Positions 35,085 to 44,352 of a stretch of DNA of 48,711 nt are shown here, one piece after another. The stretch is from an uncultured Algimonas sp. (GTDB lineage Bacteria > Pseudomonadota > Alphaproteobacteria > Caulobacterales > Maricaulaceae): NCBI RefSeq assembly GCF_947498175.1, contig NZ_CANMJB010000011.1, positions 1-48,711 of the forward strand, given 5' to 3'. The first letter of the stretch is position 1; each line of letters begins with the position of its first letter. The notes under the pieces are model-generated. The model was given only the letters and a program-made list of their open reading frames with translations, had not been told where the DNA came from and made no database searches. The position numbers and the translations under genes are program-made.

Positions 35085-36515
35085 TCATGGCTCAACCCGT
35101 TTCAGCGACCACCAAGCCCACGCGAAGGCAACGGCGAAAGCCAGAGCCAGAGCGGCGAGCCGCTCGACCAGTCTTCGCATCCGGTCGATCTTGTCCTCCG
35201 CCGGCGCGATATAGATCGGCGCGGAGGCGTAATCCGCCGCCGTCAAGGGTCGCATCGACGCGAGCTTGTCGTCGAAATGGTCGCGCCACTGCCTCTGATA
35301 ATCGTCGACCGATCTCAGAAAGCTCTGGCGACGTTCCGGCGTCCCGCCCGATAGATCGTCGCCCAGCAGCTTCATGGCCAGCGACGGGCTGACCACGGAG
35401 GCTCTGCGCAGTGTTTCGGACTGTCGGACGCGGGCAGCTTCACGCTCTTGCGCCAGAGGCGCGAAAGCTGCGTCGAAGGCCAGGATGCGCGGGTAAAGTT
35501 CTCGGACCCAATATTCCTCATACTCATTGCCTTGTCGAACGGGCCGATTATCCGGCTGGGCATCGTAATAGGCCTGACTGACCGCGTCGCGCCGTCGGTT
35601 AAGGTCGTTCTGGATTTCGCGCATTTCCAAGATGCCCTGCAATCGGTCGGGTGGTGGAGCGGTCCGGTTAAGAATGATGCTGATCGCTACCGGGGCGAGC
35701 AAAGACGTTCCGACCCACACCGTCAACAGAACGAGACCCGCCGTCGCTGCATTCTTCGCGCGGGCATTTATACCGGCCGATAGGCAGATCCAGAACCCGA
35801 TGATCAGGCCAAGACCTAAAAGAAGAACGGCCAGTCCGGGCAAGGCCGTCCCCAAACGATCCGGCTCGTTATAGAGCGTGCCAAGCAGCAATATTGTGGC
35901 AACAATTCCAAAGACCGCCGCGAAGCGAACCAGAAGCCGCTGGACGATAATTGTCCTCAACCCGCCCGCTTGCGCGGCGAGAAGGGCGGAGCCGCGATGC
36001 TCCCGGTCTCTTGCCATGACATCGTAACTCAAAAGTAGAACGAAAAGCGGGACCAGCCAGCTTATGATGAAAACAGAGTCGAACGGTCCGTCCAGACGGT
36101 TTTCGGGGTTGTCGAGCGCGGGATCCGTATTCCCGTATCGGGTATTTATGCCGATCCTCTGCAGGTCGGGTGTGGGTCTTTGTTCGGCAGCGGAAAGGAA
36201 GCCGAGTTCCGAACGCACCGGAATTAGAACACGTGCGGCACCCCTAAATAGTACTGTACTGTGCGCGTTTCTGACGCTGCCGAGTTCCGCTTCCGTGATA
36301 AGGCCCGCTTCGAAGTCTGCGGCAGTTTTCTCATAGGTCGCATATCGTTCGATGTCGTCGGCGAGCGCTGCCGCAACAGCCCTATCCGATTGGACCACGC
36401 GGTGACTGCCGTTGTAGACGGCAAACGCGCTCAGCACGGTCAGCACGATCAAAAGCGGTAAAGTCGCAGGCGCTTTGAGAAAAAGCCGCCACTCCTGTTG
36501 TAATCGCCCGTTCAT
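35085..36515 (-). CDS. ABC-2 type permease, DUF3526 family (second)
   Basis: A 476-aa membrane protein starting at ATG 36515, whose ATGA overlaps the stop of the upstream permease gene. One N-terminal membrane helix (LPLLIVLTVLSAFAVYN) is followed by a periplasmic loop of about 90 residues. Then come helices such as FIISWLVPLFVLLLSYDVMA with the DREHRGSALLAAQAGG motif, a large periplasmic loop of about 180 residues, and a last helix near the C-terminus. This layout is typical of DUF3526 proteins. It probably forms a heterodimer with the preceding paralogue. The longer frame to 36686 overlaps that gene and is unlikely. Confidence 0.88.
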   Translation of the reverse strand: MNGRLQQEWRLFLKAPATLPLLIVLTVLSAFAVYNGSHRVVQSDRAVAAALADDIERYATYEKTAADFEAGLITEAELGSVRNAHSTVLFRGAARVLIPVRSELGFLSAAEQRPTPDLQRIGINTRYGNTDPALDNPENRLDGPFDSVFIISWLVPLFVLLLSYDVMARDREHRGSALLAAQAGGLRTIIVQRLLVRFAAVFGIVATILLLGTLYNEPDRLGTALPGLAVLLLGLGLIIGFWICLSAGINARAKNAATAGLVLLTVWVGTSLLAPVAISIILNRTAPPPDRLQGILEMREIQNDLNRRRDAVSQAYYDAQPDNRPVRQGNEYEEYWVRELYPRILAFDAAFAPLAQEREAARVRQSETLRRASVVSPSLAMKLLGDDLSGGTPERRQSFLRSVDDYQRQWRDHFDDKLASMRPLTAADYASAPIYIAPAEDKIDRMRRLVERLAALALAFAVAFAWAWWSLKRVEP

Positions 36516-37930
36516 GGTCGCAATCGCCGTGTTACAAAGGCCAGAGCGGCCCATGAGGCCGCGAGCCAGAGCAAGAGTACCATCAGGAACCCAGTCTGCT
36601 GTCTGATGGCCCAAAAAGCGCTCGGATTGTGATATTGGAAGGGCTCGACCTTTGCCCAGTCGGCGTTCTGACCATCCATTTCCCAACGTTCGCCTGTGAC
36701 CCGCTGCTGGAGCAGATCGTTCATCTGATAGCCAAACTCGCGTCGATAGCGTTCCGCCGCTGTCAGAAAATCCTGGTAATGCGCCCAGTCCATCGCGGCC
36801 ATGCCTTGCGAGACACTCCGCGCGGCAACGAAAGGCGAAATCGACGAAACACCCAGGCGAATGGCCTGTTGCCGGCCGTAGACCTCCTGCAAACGAGCAA
36901 ACTCCCGATCGTCGACTTCGGTAGACCAGGCGTCCAGATGCTTCATGCGGATACCGGAATATCCCGTTTCGAGTGCGTCCAGCGTTTCGACGCCGTATTC
37001 TTCAAGCGTGGTCACGCGAAGGGCTTCGAACTGCTGCATATAGCCGCCGCGTTTGTCGAACCCTGCGTCGAACACGTCTCCGACAGCGGCATTATACTCC
37101 GCCAGGCTCGGCGTCGGTGCAAAGTGCGACGACAGGGTCGAAGCCAGGCGCGGGGCCAGAATGAAACCGGAAATCCACAGACCCAGCGCCAGCAACAGCG
37201 CCGCTCTAGACGTGCGAACTAGGGCCGAGACTGTCAATCCCACGATGAGAGCGATCAGAATGAGCAGCCCGTTTGTGCTTAACATCAGAACCGCTCGCAC
37301 ACCGACGTCCGATCGCGTGTCTGCAGGGGCTATGAGGAGAAATCCAACCATAGCAATCACAGCGGCCGGGACGATCGGCACAGCCAGGATGGAGGCGAGG
37401 CCTGCAATCTTTCCGCCGATCCAGACGCCCGGACGAACGCCTTGGGACAAGGCCTGTCGCAACGTCCCTTTTTCACGTTCGCCGACGATGGCCAACGACC
37501 CGATCACCAAGGCCAATAGACTTCCCAGCATCTGGACAGCGGCCGCCCCGCTGACAACGCCGAGACCGGTATTGAGCGTCTGATCGTCTTCGGACGGAAT
37601 GTTGGTGAAGGCCGGACGCTCATGGGCTTCCAACCAAAGCGTCTGTCCCACGAACGGTCGCAGGCCGGGTTCGAACAATGCGAGGCTTAGTTCCGGTTTG
37701 ACGACATAGTTGCCAAAATGCGCCGCATGATGGGGGTGGCGTTCGCCTTGCGTCAGCCACTGCGCACGAGCTTCCGAGGTGAACGCGTGATGCTGACGCT
37801 GCGCCTCGGCATGTTGCACCCATCCCGACACGATGGCGGATACCAGCAGCGCAAAAAAGGCGAGGCTGGCGATCGTCAGGCGGCCGTCGCGAAATTGATG
37901 CTGGAATTCGTGTCGGGCGATTTCAAACAT
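36512..37930 (-). CDS. ABC-2 type permease, DUF3526 family (first)
   Basis: A 472-aa paralogue of the next gene: N-terminal helix LTIASLAFFALLVSAIVSGW, loop of about 90 residues, helices from AVQMLGSLLALVIGSLAIV with GEREKGTLRQALSQGVRPG. A large periplasmic loop (about residues 265-430) follows, and then the last helix TGFLMVLLLWLAASWAAL. It starts 8 bp after the upstream TonB receptor stop. Together with the ATPase it makes a complete exporter-like or NosDFY-like ABC unit. Confidence 0.88.
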   Translation of the reverse strand: MFEIARHEFQHQFRDGRLTIASLAFFALLVSAIVSGWVQHAEAQRQHHAFTSEARAQWLTQGERHPHHAAHFGNYVVKPELSLALFEPGLRPFVGQTLWLEAHERPAFTNIPSEDDQTLNTGLGVVSGAAAVQMLGSLLALVIGSLAIVGEREKGTLRQALSQGVRPGVWIGGKIAGLASILAVPIVPAAVIAMVGFLLIAPADTRSDVGVRAVLMLSTNGLLILIALIVGLTVSALVRTSRAALLLALGLWISGFILAPRLASTLSSHFAPTPSLAEYNAAVGDVFDAGFDKRGGYMQQFEALRVTTLEEYGVETLDALETGYSGIRMKHLDAWSTEVDDREFARLQEVYGRQQAIRLGVSSISPFVAARSVSQGMAAMDWAHYQDFLTAAERYRREFGYQMNDLLQQRVTGERWEMDGQNADWAKVEPFQYHNPSAFWAIRQQTGFLMVLLLWLAASWAALAFVTRRLRP

Positions 37931-37938
37931 GGCGCACG

Positions 37939-40035
37939 CTAAAAGTCATAGGCCAAGCGGAGCGAGACGCTGCGCGGTTCCTGCGGCAGGATGGATGTGC
38001 TAGTCAGATCGTAGATCTTCTTGTCCGTCAGGTTTCGGATATTTAACTGTACCGAGACCTTGTCGAACGGGTAGCTCAGCATCGCATCAAACCGCGTGTA
38101 GGCGGGCAGGGTCCAGTCCGCATTTGGCAGAGCCGCCTGTCGGTCGCCGACGTAGAACGCACCGGCCCCAACGGACAGGTTTTCTGCGAACCCGGCCTGC
38201 ACCGTATACTTCCCCCAAAGACTGGCCGTAAAATCCGCAGCCCCCGGCAGTCTGGAGCCAACCGCGAACCGGTTGTCTTCCGTGACCTCCGCATCGATGT
38301 AGGAGGTAGCGAAAGTCAGGTCGAGACCTTCGAACGGGGAGCCGCTGACATCGAATTCGACACCTTGGCTGCGCTGCTCGCCTGTCTGGACGCGGAAGAG
38401 AGGATTGTCGGGATCGAGTGTCGAAACGTTCTGCTTGGTAATGTAATAGACGGCGAATGTCGCAAACAGACGGCCATCCAGCCAGGATCGCTTCACGCCG
38501 ACTTCCAATTGCTGTCCCTGTTCGGGCACCAGCTGTTCGCCCTCAGCCGTGACGCCACTTGTGATGGGCAGGAAGGATTCCCCGTAACTTACATACCAGC
38601 TTGTGGCCTCATCCGGCTGATAGACAACACCGCCTTGCGGACTGAATGCATTGTCGTTGCCCTCGCGAGTCAACGTGTTCGTTAATATGTTGAAGTTCGT
38701 GTTGTCGACCGAGTCGTACCTGCCGCCCAGCAGCAGTTTTACCTTATCCCCGATGGAGATCAGGTTCTGCGCGTAGAGCCCGTAGGCTTCGCTGGAAATT
38801 CTGTCCGCAAACAGGGGAAACCCGGCTCCGGCTTGCGCGCCGTAAACGGGATTGAAGAGGTCGATCGGCGCTAAAGGCCGAAACTCGAACGCATATGATT
38901 GTTCGACGTCATAATATTCAAGCCCGACAACAAGCTGGTGTTCTAGAACTCCGGTCGTGAACTCGCCCGCAATGTCGTTTTGCAGCACGAAGGTCTTGGA
39001 TTCTTCTTCGGTGTCAAAAGCGCTCCGGTCCGCCGTCAGCCTGTCCGCCGACAAGCGAAAAGCCGAACGAAGCTTATAATCGCCGTCGGTTTTTGCGTAG
39101 CCGGTCGTCTGTCTGAAACGCCAGTCATCGTTGAATCTGTGCTCTAGAACGGACGCCACATAGGTCGAGTCAACATCGTTGATGCCATCCGGTTCGCCTA
39201 GAAAACGACTGACGGGCAGCTGGAATATGATGGGGTCACGGGGAAGGCCCAGATCCCACGTATATTCGCTCTTTTTGTGTTCGAGCTCGACAATCCAGTC
39301 CGTGTCCTGACCCAGCCGGAAGGAGGCGACTGGCGCAATAAAAAAACTGTTACTTTCGACTTGGTCCCGGAAGCTGCCCGCATCTTCGATGGCGGCGTTC
39401 AACCGGTACCCAACATTATCGTCAAGCGGCCCGCCGAGATCGAGTTCGCCGCGATAGAAATCGTCACTACCTACGGTCAGCACACCTCTGGCGAGTCGCG
39501 CTTCAGTCGGTTTCTTCGTGATCGTATTCGTAATTCCACCTGGCGAAACAGCTCCGTACAGAACCGATCCTGGTCCTTTCAAAACCTCAAAGCGCTCCAC
39601 ATTGGCTGCGTCGCGCAGTGTATAGAAGCCGAAATCCCGAACGCCGTTCCGCAGCGTCAGGAAGCTGGCGTCGAACCCGCGAAGATAGGCCCCGAAGTTC
39701 TGTACGCCTCCATAGCCGAGCTTGCGTTGCGCACCCGGCACCGTGTCCAGCGCTGCGCCAAGATAGTTGATCCCCCGGTCCTCAATAAGTTGGGCAGGAA
39801 CAACCGAAACCGTCAGGGGGATATCTTTCAGCAACGCCTGCACCCGGGTTCCTGTCAGCGCATCGACGGCCTTGTAATTGTCGATCCGGCGTCCCGTCAC
39901 AAGAATTGTATCTTCGAAGACTTTTTCCGGCGTGACATCGACGGGATCGTCTGCGGTCTGGGCGGACGCGGATAGCGGAAAAGCCAGGAGGCTCGCCCCT
40001 GCAAGCAGCAGGGCGGATTGGGTCATTGGACGCAC
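37939..40035 (-). CDS. TonB-dependent siderophore-type receptor
   Basis: A 698-aa outer-membrane receptor. Signal peptide ends at SASAQT. TonB-box-like DTILVTGRR, then plug motifs DIPLTVSVVPAQLIEDRG, YLRGFDASFLTLRNGVRD and RFEVLKGPGSVLYGAVSPGG are those of TonB-dependent siderophore receptors (FhuA/FpvA group). The barrel ends in SVSLRLAYDF. GTG 40035 has AGGGGA five bases upstream and is preferred to ATG 40026. It is the first large gene of the operon, after the DUF2946-like gene. Siderophore, copper-chelate or peptide uptake are possible. Confidence 0.92.
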   Translation of the reverse strand: MRPMTQSALLLAGASLLAFPLSASAQTADDPVDVTPEKVFEDTILVTGRRIDNYKAVDALTGTRVQALLKDIPLTVSVVPAQLIEDRGINYLGAALDTVPGAQRKLGYGGVQNFGAYLRGFDASFLTLRNGVRDFGFYTLRDAANVERFEVLKGPGSVLYGAVSPGGITNTITKKPTEARLARGVLTVGSDDFYRGELDLGGPLDDNVGYRLNAAIEDAGSFRDQVESNSFFIAPVASFRLGQDTDWIVELEHKKSEYTWDLGLPRDPIIFQLPVSRFLGEPDGINDVDSTYVASVLEHRFNDDWRFRQTTGYAKTDGDYKLRSAFRLSADRLTADRSAFDTEEESKTFVLQNDIAGEFTTGVLEHQLVVGLEYYDVEQSYAFEFRPLAPIDLFNPVYGAQAGAGFPLFADRISSEAYGLYAQNLISIGDKVKLLLGGRYDSVDNTNFNILTNTLTREGNDNAFSPQGGVVYQPDEATSWYVSYGESFLPITSGVTAEGEQLVPEQGQQLEVGVKRSWLDGRLFATFAVYYITKQNVSTLDPDNPLFRVQTGEQRSQGVEFDVSGSPFEGLDLTFATSYIDAEVTEDNRFAVGSRLPGAADFTASLWGKYTVQAGFAENLSVGAGAFYVGDRQAALPNADWTLPAYTRFDAMLSYPFDKVSVQLNIRNLTDKKIYDLTSTSILPQEPRSVSLRLAYDF

Positions 40036-40146
40036 ACGGGTCCCCTTATGTTCAATAGCAAAATATCACGCAGCCTTCGTGCGATGCACGAGGGTGGATC
40101 GGTCATCGGACGCGGCGTTAAAGCCGTTCCGGGTCGTCAGTGATGG

Positions 40147-40485
40147 CTAATGAGGTGGGGCGCGGGCTGCGTTCGGCCGAACGTCCGGTAATGGTGGCGG
40201 ACTGTACCAAGTTTCGATGAGACCGAATTCCGGCGAACTTTGAGTTGCGGTCGCGTACCGCGCCTCGTCCATGAAAATCGGAGTGTCGGTTGGCTCCAGC
40301 TGTACTGGTAACACGTCTTGTTCGTCGGGCGCTGCAACAACGCAGACTTTGCAGGTCTCCGCAGGTTCATGATCCGCATCTTCATGGACGTGACTTCCGG
40401 CAAGAGCTTGGCCGTAAAACAAGATTGAAACGAAGAGTACGCAAAGCGCACGCATCATAAATCCCGATTTACCGAACGCTCCCAT
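40147..40485 (-). CDS. small secreted His/Cys protein, DUF2946-like
   Basis: A 112-aa protein from ATG 40485 (GTG 40491 and ATG 40458 are alternatives; none has a strong ribosome site). A signal segment RALCVLFVSILFYGQALAGS is followed by HVHEDADHEPAETCKVCVVA, a His-rich plus CxxC cluster that could bind a metal. The C-terminus is Pro-rich. The H-x-H...C-x-x-C layout matches my memory of DUF2946 proteins beside copper-related TonB receptors. It is 111 bp upstream of the receptor gene and probably in the same operon. Confidence 0.65.
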   Translation of the reverse strand: MGAFGKSGFMMRALCVLFVSILFYGQALAGSHVHEDADHEPAETCKVCVVAAPDEQDVLPVQLEPTDTPIFMDEARYATATQSSPEFGLIETWYSPPPLPDVRPNAARAPPH

Positions 40486-40510
40486 ATCCACTTTTATCGC
40501 TATAATGTAA

Positions 40511-40532
40511 CAATCTCAAGAGAGAAAGATTG
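40511..40532. promoter_or_regulatory. inverted repeat upstream of the DUF2946/TonB/ABC operon
   Basis: CAATCT and AGATTG arms separated by 10 bp, about 25 bp before the first gene's start. Possible operator for a metal or siderophore regulator; not a recognisable Fur box. Confidence 0.3.
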
Positions 40533-41357
40533 GTTTGCGGACCACTCCTTATCGCTCTGGATAGAGATTGCTGCTCGACATTGACTATCAGTCTGCGGGA
40601 GAACTCAACAAAGCGCTTAAGCAAAAATGAAGCAACCTATCTGTGCCTTTGATCTATTGTTCGTAAGCCGGTCGTCACACGGACGAGCGAGGTGAAGTGC
40701 CGCCGGTTGGCCATTGTCATGCTGACACATCTCATTAGACCCGTACGCATTGTTTCTCAGTGAAGGTGAGTCAAACGTTACAGCGGATGTCACTATCAGA
40801 AGCGGGCAAAGGGCGCTGGCGTCGTGGACAAAACATGATGCGTATAAAGACTATTTTAAGCGCACGATCTCTGTCGTCCTATCCCTTTCACAGTGTTGAA
40901 GAAGCTGATGCATTTCGGATGTAATCTGTACGGGTTAGTTTGGGAGGCGTCCGTCTAGATATAGTATGCAAATCTCGGGCGAAAACTCTCTGTCGAAATC
41001 AAACTTTGCCGAAGACGGCTAGCATAGACAAGAATGATAGCGTTCTGGCTAATTTACACAAACATCGACGTATAATGTTGCGAGAGAGTATCTCTGCGAA
41101 CAACTGTTAGGGAAATTCATACTAAGCTAATGGCCGGCTTTGAGGTTGTGTCTACAGTTGAGCTGATCACCGGTTAAATAGCATGCGAAAGATTGGTACA
41201 CATTTGGCTGACTTCAAGTCCACATGCCAATGGATGTTTATTGAAACTGCGTGCATGTTGCCTCTTCCCTAGTTCGTCTCTGCTTATCCTTGCATGCAGT
41301 TGAAACCCACCGCGATCTTGATGGAAGGTTTAACCAGAACCCGGTACTACGATCTGG
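40533..41357. other. AT-rich gene-free region
   Basis: About 825 bp without a credible gene on either strand, between the transport operon and the integrase end of the island. No tRNA, transposase or repeat recognised. Confidence 0.5.
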
Positions 41358-41528
41358 ATGCGCAATATTCCTGCAGAAATCATCAAAGACCTTGAGACGC
41401 TAGCTTGGATTATAGAACTACACAGTGCGGATGCTTGGCCCCTGTTTGAGAGATTAGAGACTGAGTTGGAGACGATGCGGTCCAGACAGTCTCGTCTAAA
41501 TTCCATACTGAAACAGTCACGGAAGTAG
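41358..41528 (+). CDS. small hypothetical protein beside the integrase
   Basis: A 56-aa frame: MRNIPAEIIKDLETLAWIIE at the start, then a LFERLETELETMRSRQSRL helix. The amphipathic helical pattern, with an acidic and a basic stretch, looks like real protein, and similar short proteins (L-x-x-LAxII-x-HG...LFERLExEL) are, as I recall, common in alphaproteobacteria. It ends 17 bp from the convergent integrase. No clear Shine-Dalgarno sequence. Function unknown. Confidence 0.55.
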   Translation: MRNIPAEIIKDLETLAWIIELHSADAWPLFERLETELETMRSRQSRLNSILKQSRK

Positions 41529-41544
41529 TGCAGCGATCTCGGAA

Positions 41545-42919
41545 TTACTCCGGAAACGGATATGATGTCAGAAGGCCATCTGGTATCGGATGCACGATCT
41601 TAAGCAGCTCGTCTCGTCGGTAAACCAATGAGCCACCGTCTCCATACTCTGGTCGAGGGTTACGATGGCCCATGAGCGTGCAACGAAGCCCGTAGTCTAG
41701 CCCGGCCTCGAGCATTCGTTTTTCGAAGCTGTGCCGAAAGCTGTAAATGCGGTGCTGGTCCGACGGGATAAGCTCGCGCGACTTGAACGCTTTTAAGAGC
41801 GATTGGGACAGGAGGTATCCGCGATCCCTGTAATGCGGGAAGCCGTCCGAAGACCGCTTCATCGCTTCGAACGCGATGCCGACCAAGGGAATCTCGCGCA
41901 CGGATGCGGCCGACTTGAGCTGCCGAGCCTTGGTTGATCGAATCCGAATGTAGGGAACATCGTCGTCCAGCCGTATGTTTTCGGAAAGTAGGTTCGCAAT
42001 CTCGTTTGGGCGACACCAGGTCTCGATTAACACGTAACAAAGCAGAGCTGCCTCTCGGTTCAGGCCTTCCAACACACTCGGTTGGAGAATGCGCGTTCGA
42101 ACGAAATCATCGGTGAAGGGTTTGATCGTCTTCAACTTCGGGGCGGCAAAGCGAAGATTGCGAAACGGGTTCTCGCGGCTCTCTTGTCCGATGTGTTCGA
42201 AGTATCGGCGGTAGAGCTTTCTGAGATTGCCAAGGTCGCGATTGCCGCTGTTGCCGCTGACAGGCTTTTGCCTATCGTTCGGATGGATGCGGTCAGCCCA
42301 ATGGCGATAGACTTTGCGCGCATGGTCGCGGTCGATGTCCGTCATGGACAGGTCGCCATTCAGCTTGATGAAGTTGGCGACGGCGCGTCGTTTGACTTTT
42401 GTGTAGGTCTTCAACTGCTCGGGCGATTTTCCGCCCTGCTCATCCAAAGCGATTTCGCCCAGATAGAGGTTCAAGGCCTGCGTGATCGTGACATCGTTCG
42501 GCGTCACAAGACCGAGGAGCGCATCCGCGTCCTGAAGCTTCTCTCTCGTGGGCTTCGCAGTGACAGACCCCAACGTGTCCAAACGCCGGAGAATTTGCTC
42601 GAGCGTGGCTTGCTCGGCAAGCTGGGAAGCTGGCGTGTAGGTAAAACCCAATGCTAGAGCGCTGTTGAGTGTCCCACAAAACAGCATGGGAGCTAGCACT
42701 TCCTGAACAAGCGTGAGTGATCTCGTTCCAACGTTGGTCGTCCGCGGCGGCGCAAATGTCGCGTCTTTGGCGGGCAACGCTTCGGCTGTCTGTGTCGAGA
42801 GAGCGGTAGATGATGTCTGGACCGTCAGCTTGCCGCACCGACTTAGGCACGCGTCTCACATAATGCCAGATTTCACCGCGTTGACGCAGATACTGATTGG
42901 GACGCTGGATCGATTTCAC
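41545..42919 (-). pseudogene. tyrosine recombinase (phage-type integrase), frameshifted
   Basis: Site-specific recombinase expected to have inserted the island. The N-terminus (KSIQRPNQYLRQRGEIWHYV, the DUF6538-type start) is read from ATG 42919. The frame must shift near 42657-42664 to continue with ALALGFTYTPASQLAEQATL. A lost GC dinucleotide in a GCGC context would restore WDTQQRALALGFTY. The catalytic domain is otherwise complete: R in ETWCRPNEIANLL, H-x-x-R in YSFRHSFEKRM, LMGHRNPRPEYGDG and a candidate nucleophile Tyr just after (VYRR). As written the second frame alone (41545-42777) lacks the DNA-binding N-terminus. Confidence 0.85.
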
Positions 42920-43050
42920 AAACCTACTCCTGTGAGCCTTTTGTAAGGCAAGAAGTTAGGCAAAGCTCTCAAGAAGCCGGGACGCACCGGGAAAACCAAG
43001 GGCTTTCCTTAAGCAAATCAGAGGCTTAACGCATTGAAAACGCTCTGAAA

Positions 43051-43065
43051 ATGGTGCGGCCGAGA
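43051..43065. repeat. att direct repeat, tRNA copy
   Basis: ATGGTGCGGCCGAGA, covering one base beyond the tRNA plus CCA and part of the acceptor stem. Identical to 12471-12485. Confidence 0.8.
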
Positions 43066-43138
43066 AGACTCGAACTTCCACGGGTTTTACCCCACAGCGA
43101 CCTCAACGCTGCGCGTCTACCAATTCCGCCACGGCCGC
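43052..43138 (-). tRNA. tRNA-Leu (anticodon GAG), CCA encoded
   Basis: The minus strand folds as a class II tRNA. The acceptor arm is GCGGCCG pairing with CGGCCGC, and the D-arm is GCGGAATTGGTAGACGC. The anticodon arm is CAGCG-TTGAGGT-CGCTG (anticodon GAG), followed by a long variable arm TGGGGTAAAACCCGT and a GTTCGAGTC T-loop. It ends in ACCA. It is intact after island insertion. Confidence 0.96.
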
Positions 43139-43341
43139 ACGCCAGTCAGCAGGCCGCGCCTATAGGATTGCGGCAGGCAGTCTGGCAAGCGGCTTTTGCT
43201 CAAGAATTGCGGGATCGGCAGCCATCGATACGGATGTGACGAAGCGCGAGGCGGCACGGCGGATTGTCGCGGCGCGAAACCGCCGAGGCCCTGCAGCCGT
43301 TCCGGCTGGATACGATCTGATCGTTTCCGAAAGACCCTGCC

Positions 43342-43827
43342 ATGACACCCTATCTGCCTCATCTCCGGACTTCGTTTCTGCTGCCCGTCGCTTTCGCTCT
43401 GATCGCCTGCGAACCCGTCACGCGCACCTCGCCCTTGCCTGTGGATGGGGCGGACGAGACGATCAGTGCCGCCGACCTCGGCGAGCTGGAGCCCGCTCTG
43501 ATGGTGGAGCGCCTGGTCAGCGATCTGGACGGCATGGTCGTGGAGTTCGGCAAGATCGACGACCGTGCCCACCTGGACAGCACGCTTATGCGGTTGGAGG
43601 CGGTCGGGACCGATTACCGCACCATCGCCCTGCGGCTGGACCGCGAGCTCGCCGCTGGCAATGAGGCAGCCTTGGCCGCGATCCGGGCCAACCGGTCGGA
43701 ACTGGCCGCCGCTCGCGCCGATATGGACCAAGCCATGGCGGCCCTGATCCGGACCTATCCCAACAAGGCCCGCGACATTCGCGAGACGTTCGACAAGTTC
43801 GATTTCGGTTTCCTGTCCGCGGACTGA
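43342..43827 (+). CDS. small helical lipoprotein 1 of 3
   Basis: A 161-aa predicted lipoprotein; lipobox LIAC with Cys23. The mature part is alpha helical: DLGELEPALMVERLVSDLDG, then MRLEAVGTDYRTIALRLDRE and an Ala-rich helix, ending in FDKFDFGFLSAD. It shares spacing and motifs with the two following genes and appears to be their paralogue. Function unknown. Confidence 0.8.
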   Translation: MTPYLPHLRTSFLLPVAFALIACEPVTRTSPLPVDGADETISAADLGELEPALMVERLVSDLDGMVVEFGKIDDRAHLDSTLMRLEAVGTDYRTIALRLDRELAAGNEAALAAIRANRSELAAARADMDQAMAALIRTYPNKARDIRETFDKFDFGFLSAD

Positions 43828-43844
43828 CCTTATCCCGCGGCTTT

Positions 43845-43894
43845 GTCCCATATGGGACCTATGAGCGGTGGATCGGATCGATAAAGGGCCCTTT
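43845..43894. promoter_or_regulatory. two perfect palindromes before lipoprotein 2
   Basis: GTCCCATATGGGAC (43845-43858) and AAAGGGCCCTTT (43883-43894), 20-70 bp before the start at 43915. They may be regulator sites or part of an mRNA leader. Confidence 0.35.
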
Positions 43895-43914
43895 GAAATG
43901 AAAGGGAAGACCCA

Positions 43915-44352
43915 ATGAAACGATTGATCCTGTGCGCTCTGGCCGCGGCGATGCTGGGCGGCACGCTCTCGTCCTGCGGCGGCGGTTCCAACGATGGAGA
44001 GGTGCTGTCCGCATCCAGCATCGGGTCGCTCGGACCGGCCGAACTGGCCGACAAGGCGATCGCCGATCTGCGAGCGGCGACGGCTCTGCTGTCCGGCATC
44101 GAAACGGTCGGCGCCGCCGAGGCCGCCATACCCGAATTCCAGACGCTGGGTGAGCAATATGCCCGCGTCAACGCCGCCATGCGCAACATGGACCGGACCG
44201 ACCAAGACGCGATGATGGCGGTGGCCGAACGCTCGCCGGTTCTGGCGCGGCAGCTCCAGGCCTTCATGTCGGAAGTCGACGCCATCCAGTCGCGCAACCA
44301 GGACGCGGCGCAAATCCTGCTGCCGCATCTGCGAACGTTCAGCGGACGCTAG
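43915..44352 (+). CDS. small helical lipoprotein 2 of 3
   Basis: A 145-aa predicted lipoprotein: signal peptide MKRLILCALAAAMLGGTLSS, Cys21, then a Gly-rich stretch. LGPAELADKAIADLRAATAL and IPEFQTLGEQYARVNAAMRN align with [19 protein letters not shown] and [19 protein letters not shown] of the next gene. Helical, no catalytic residues seen. Start ATG 43915 with AAGGGAAGA upstream. Confidence 0.82.
   Translation: MKRLILCALAAAMLGGTLSSCGGGSNDGEVLSASSIGSLGPAELADKAIADLRAATALLSGIETVGAAEAAIPEFQTLGEQYARVNAAMRNMDRTDQDAMMAVAERSPVLARQLQAFMSEVDAIQSRNQDAAQILLPHLRTFSGR

Larger units (their letters stand above)
12471..43065. mobile_element. putative integrative genomic island at tRNA-Leu
   Basis: The region is bounded by a 15-bp perfect direct repeat, ATGGTGCGGCCGAGA. 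The right copy is the 3' end (with CCA) of tRNA-Leu at 43052-43138; the left copy lies inside the disrupted 3' end of ku. A tyrosine recombinase gene lies 133 bp from the tRNA. Contents fit accessory DNA: toxin-antitoxin, coupling-protein fragment, quorum sensing, catabolic and transport operons. Non-coding parts are more AT-rich than the flanks. The frameshifted integrase and broken conjugation gene suggest it is now fixed. Confidence 0.8.
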
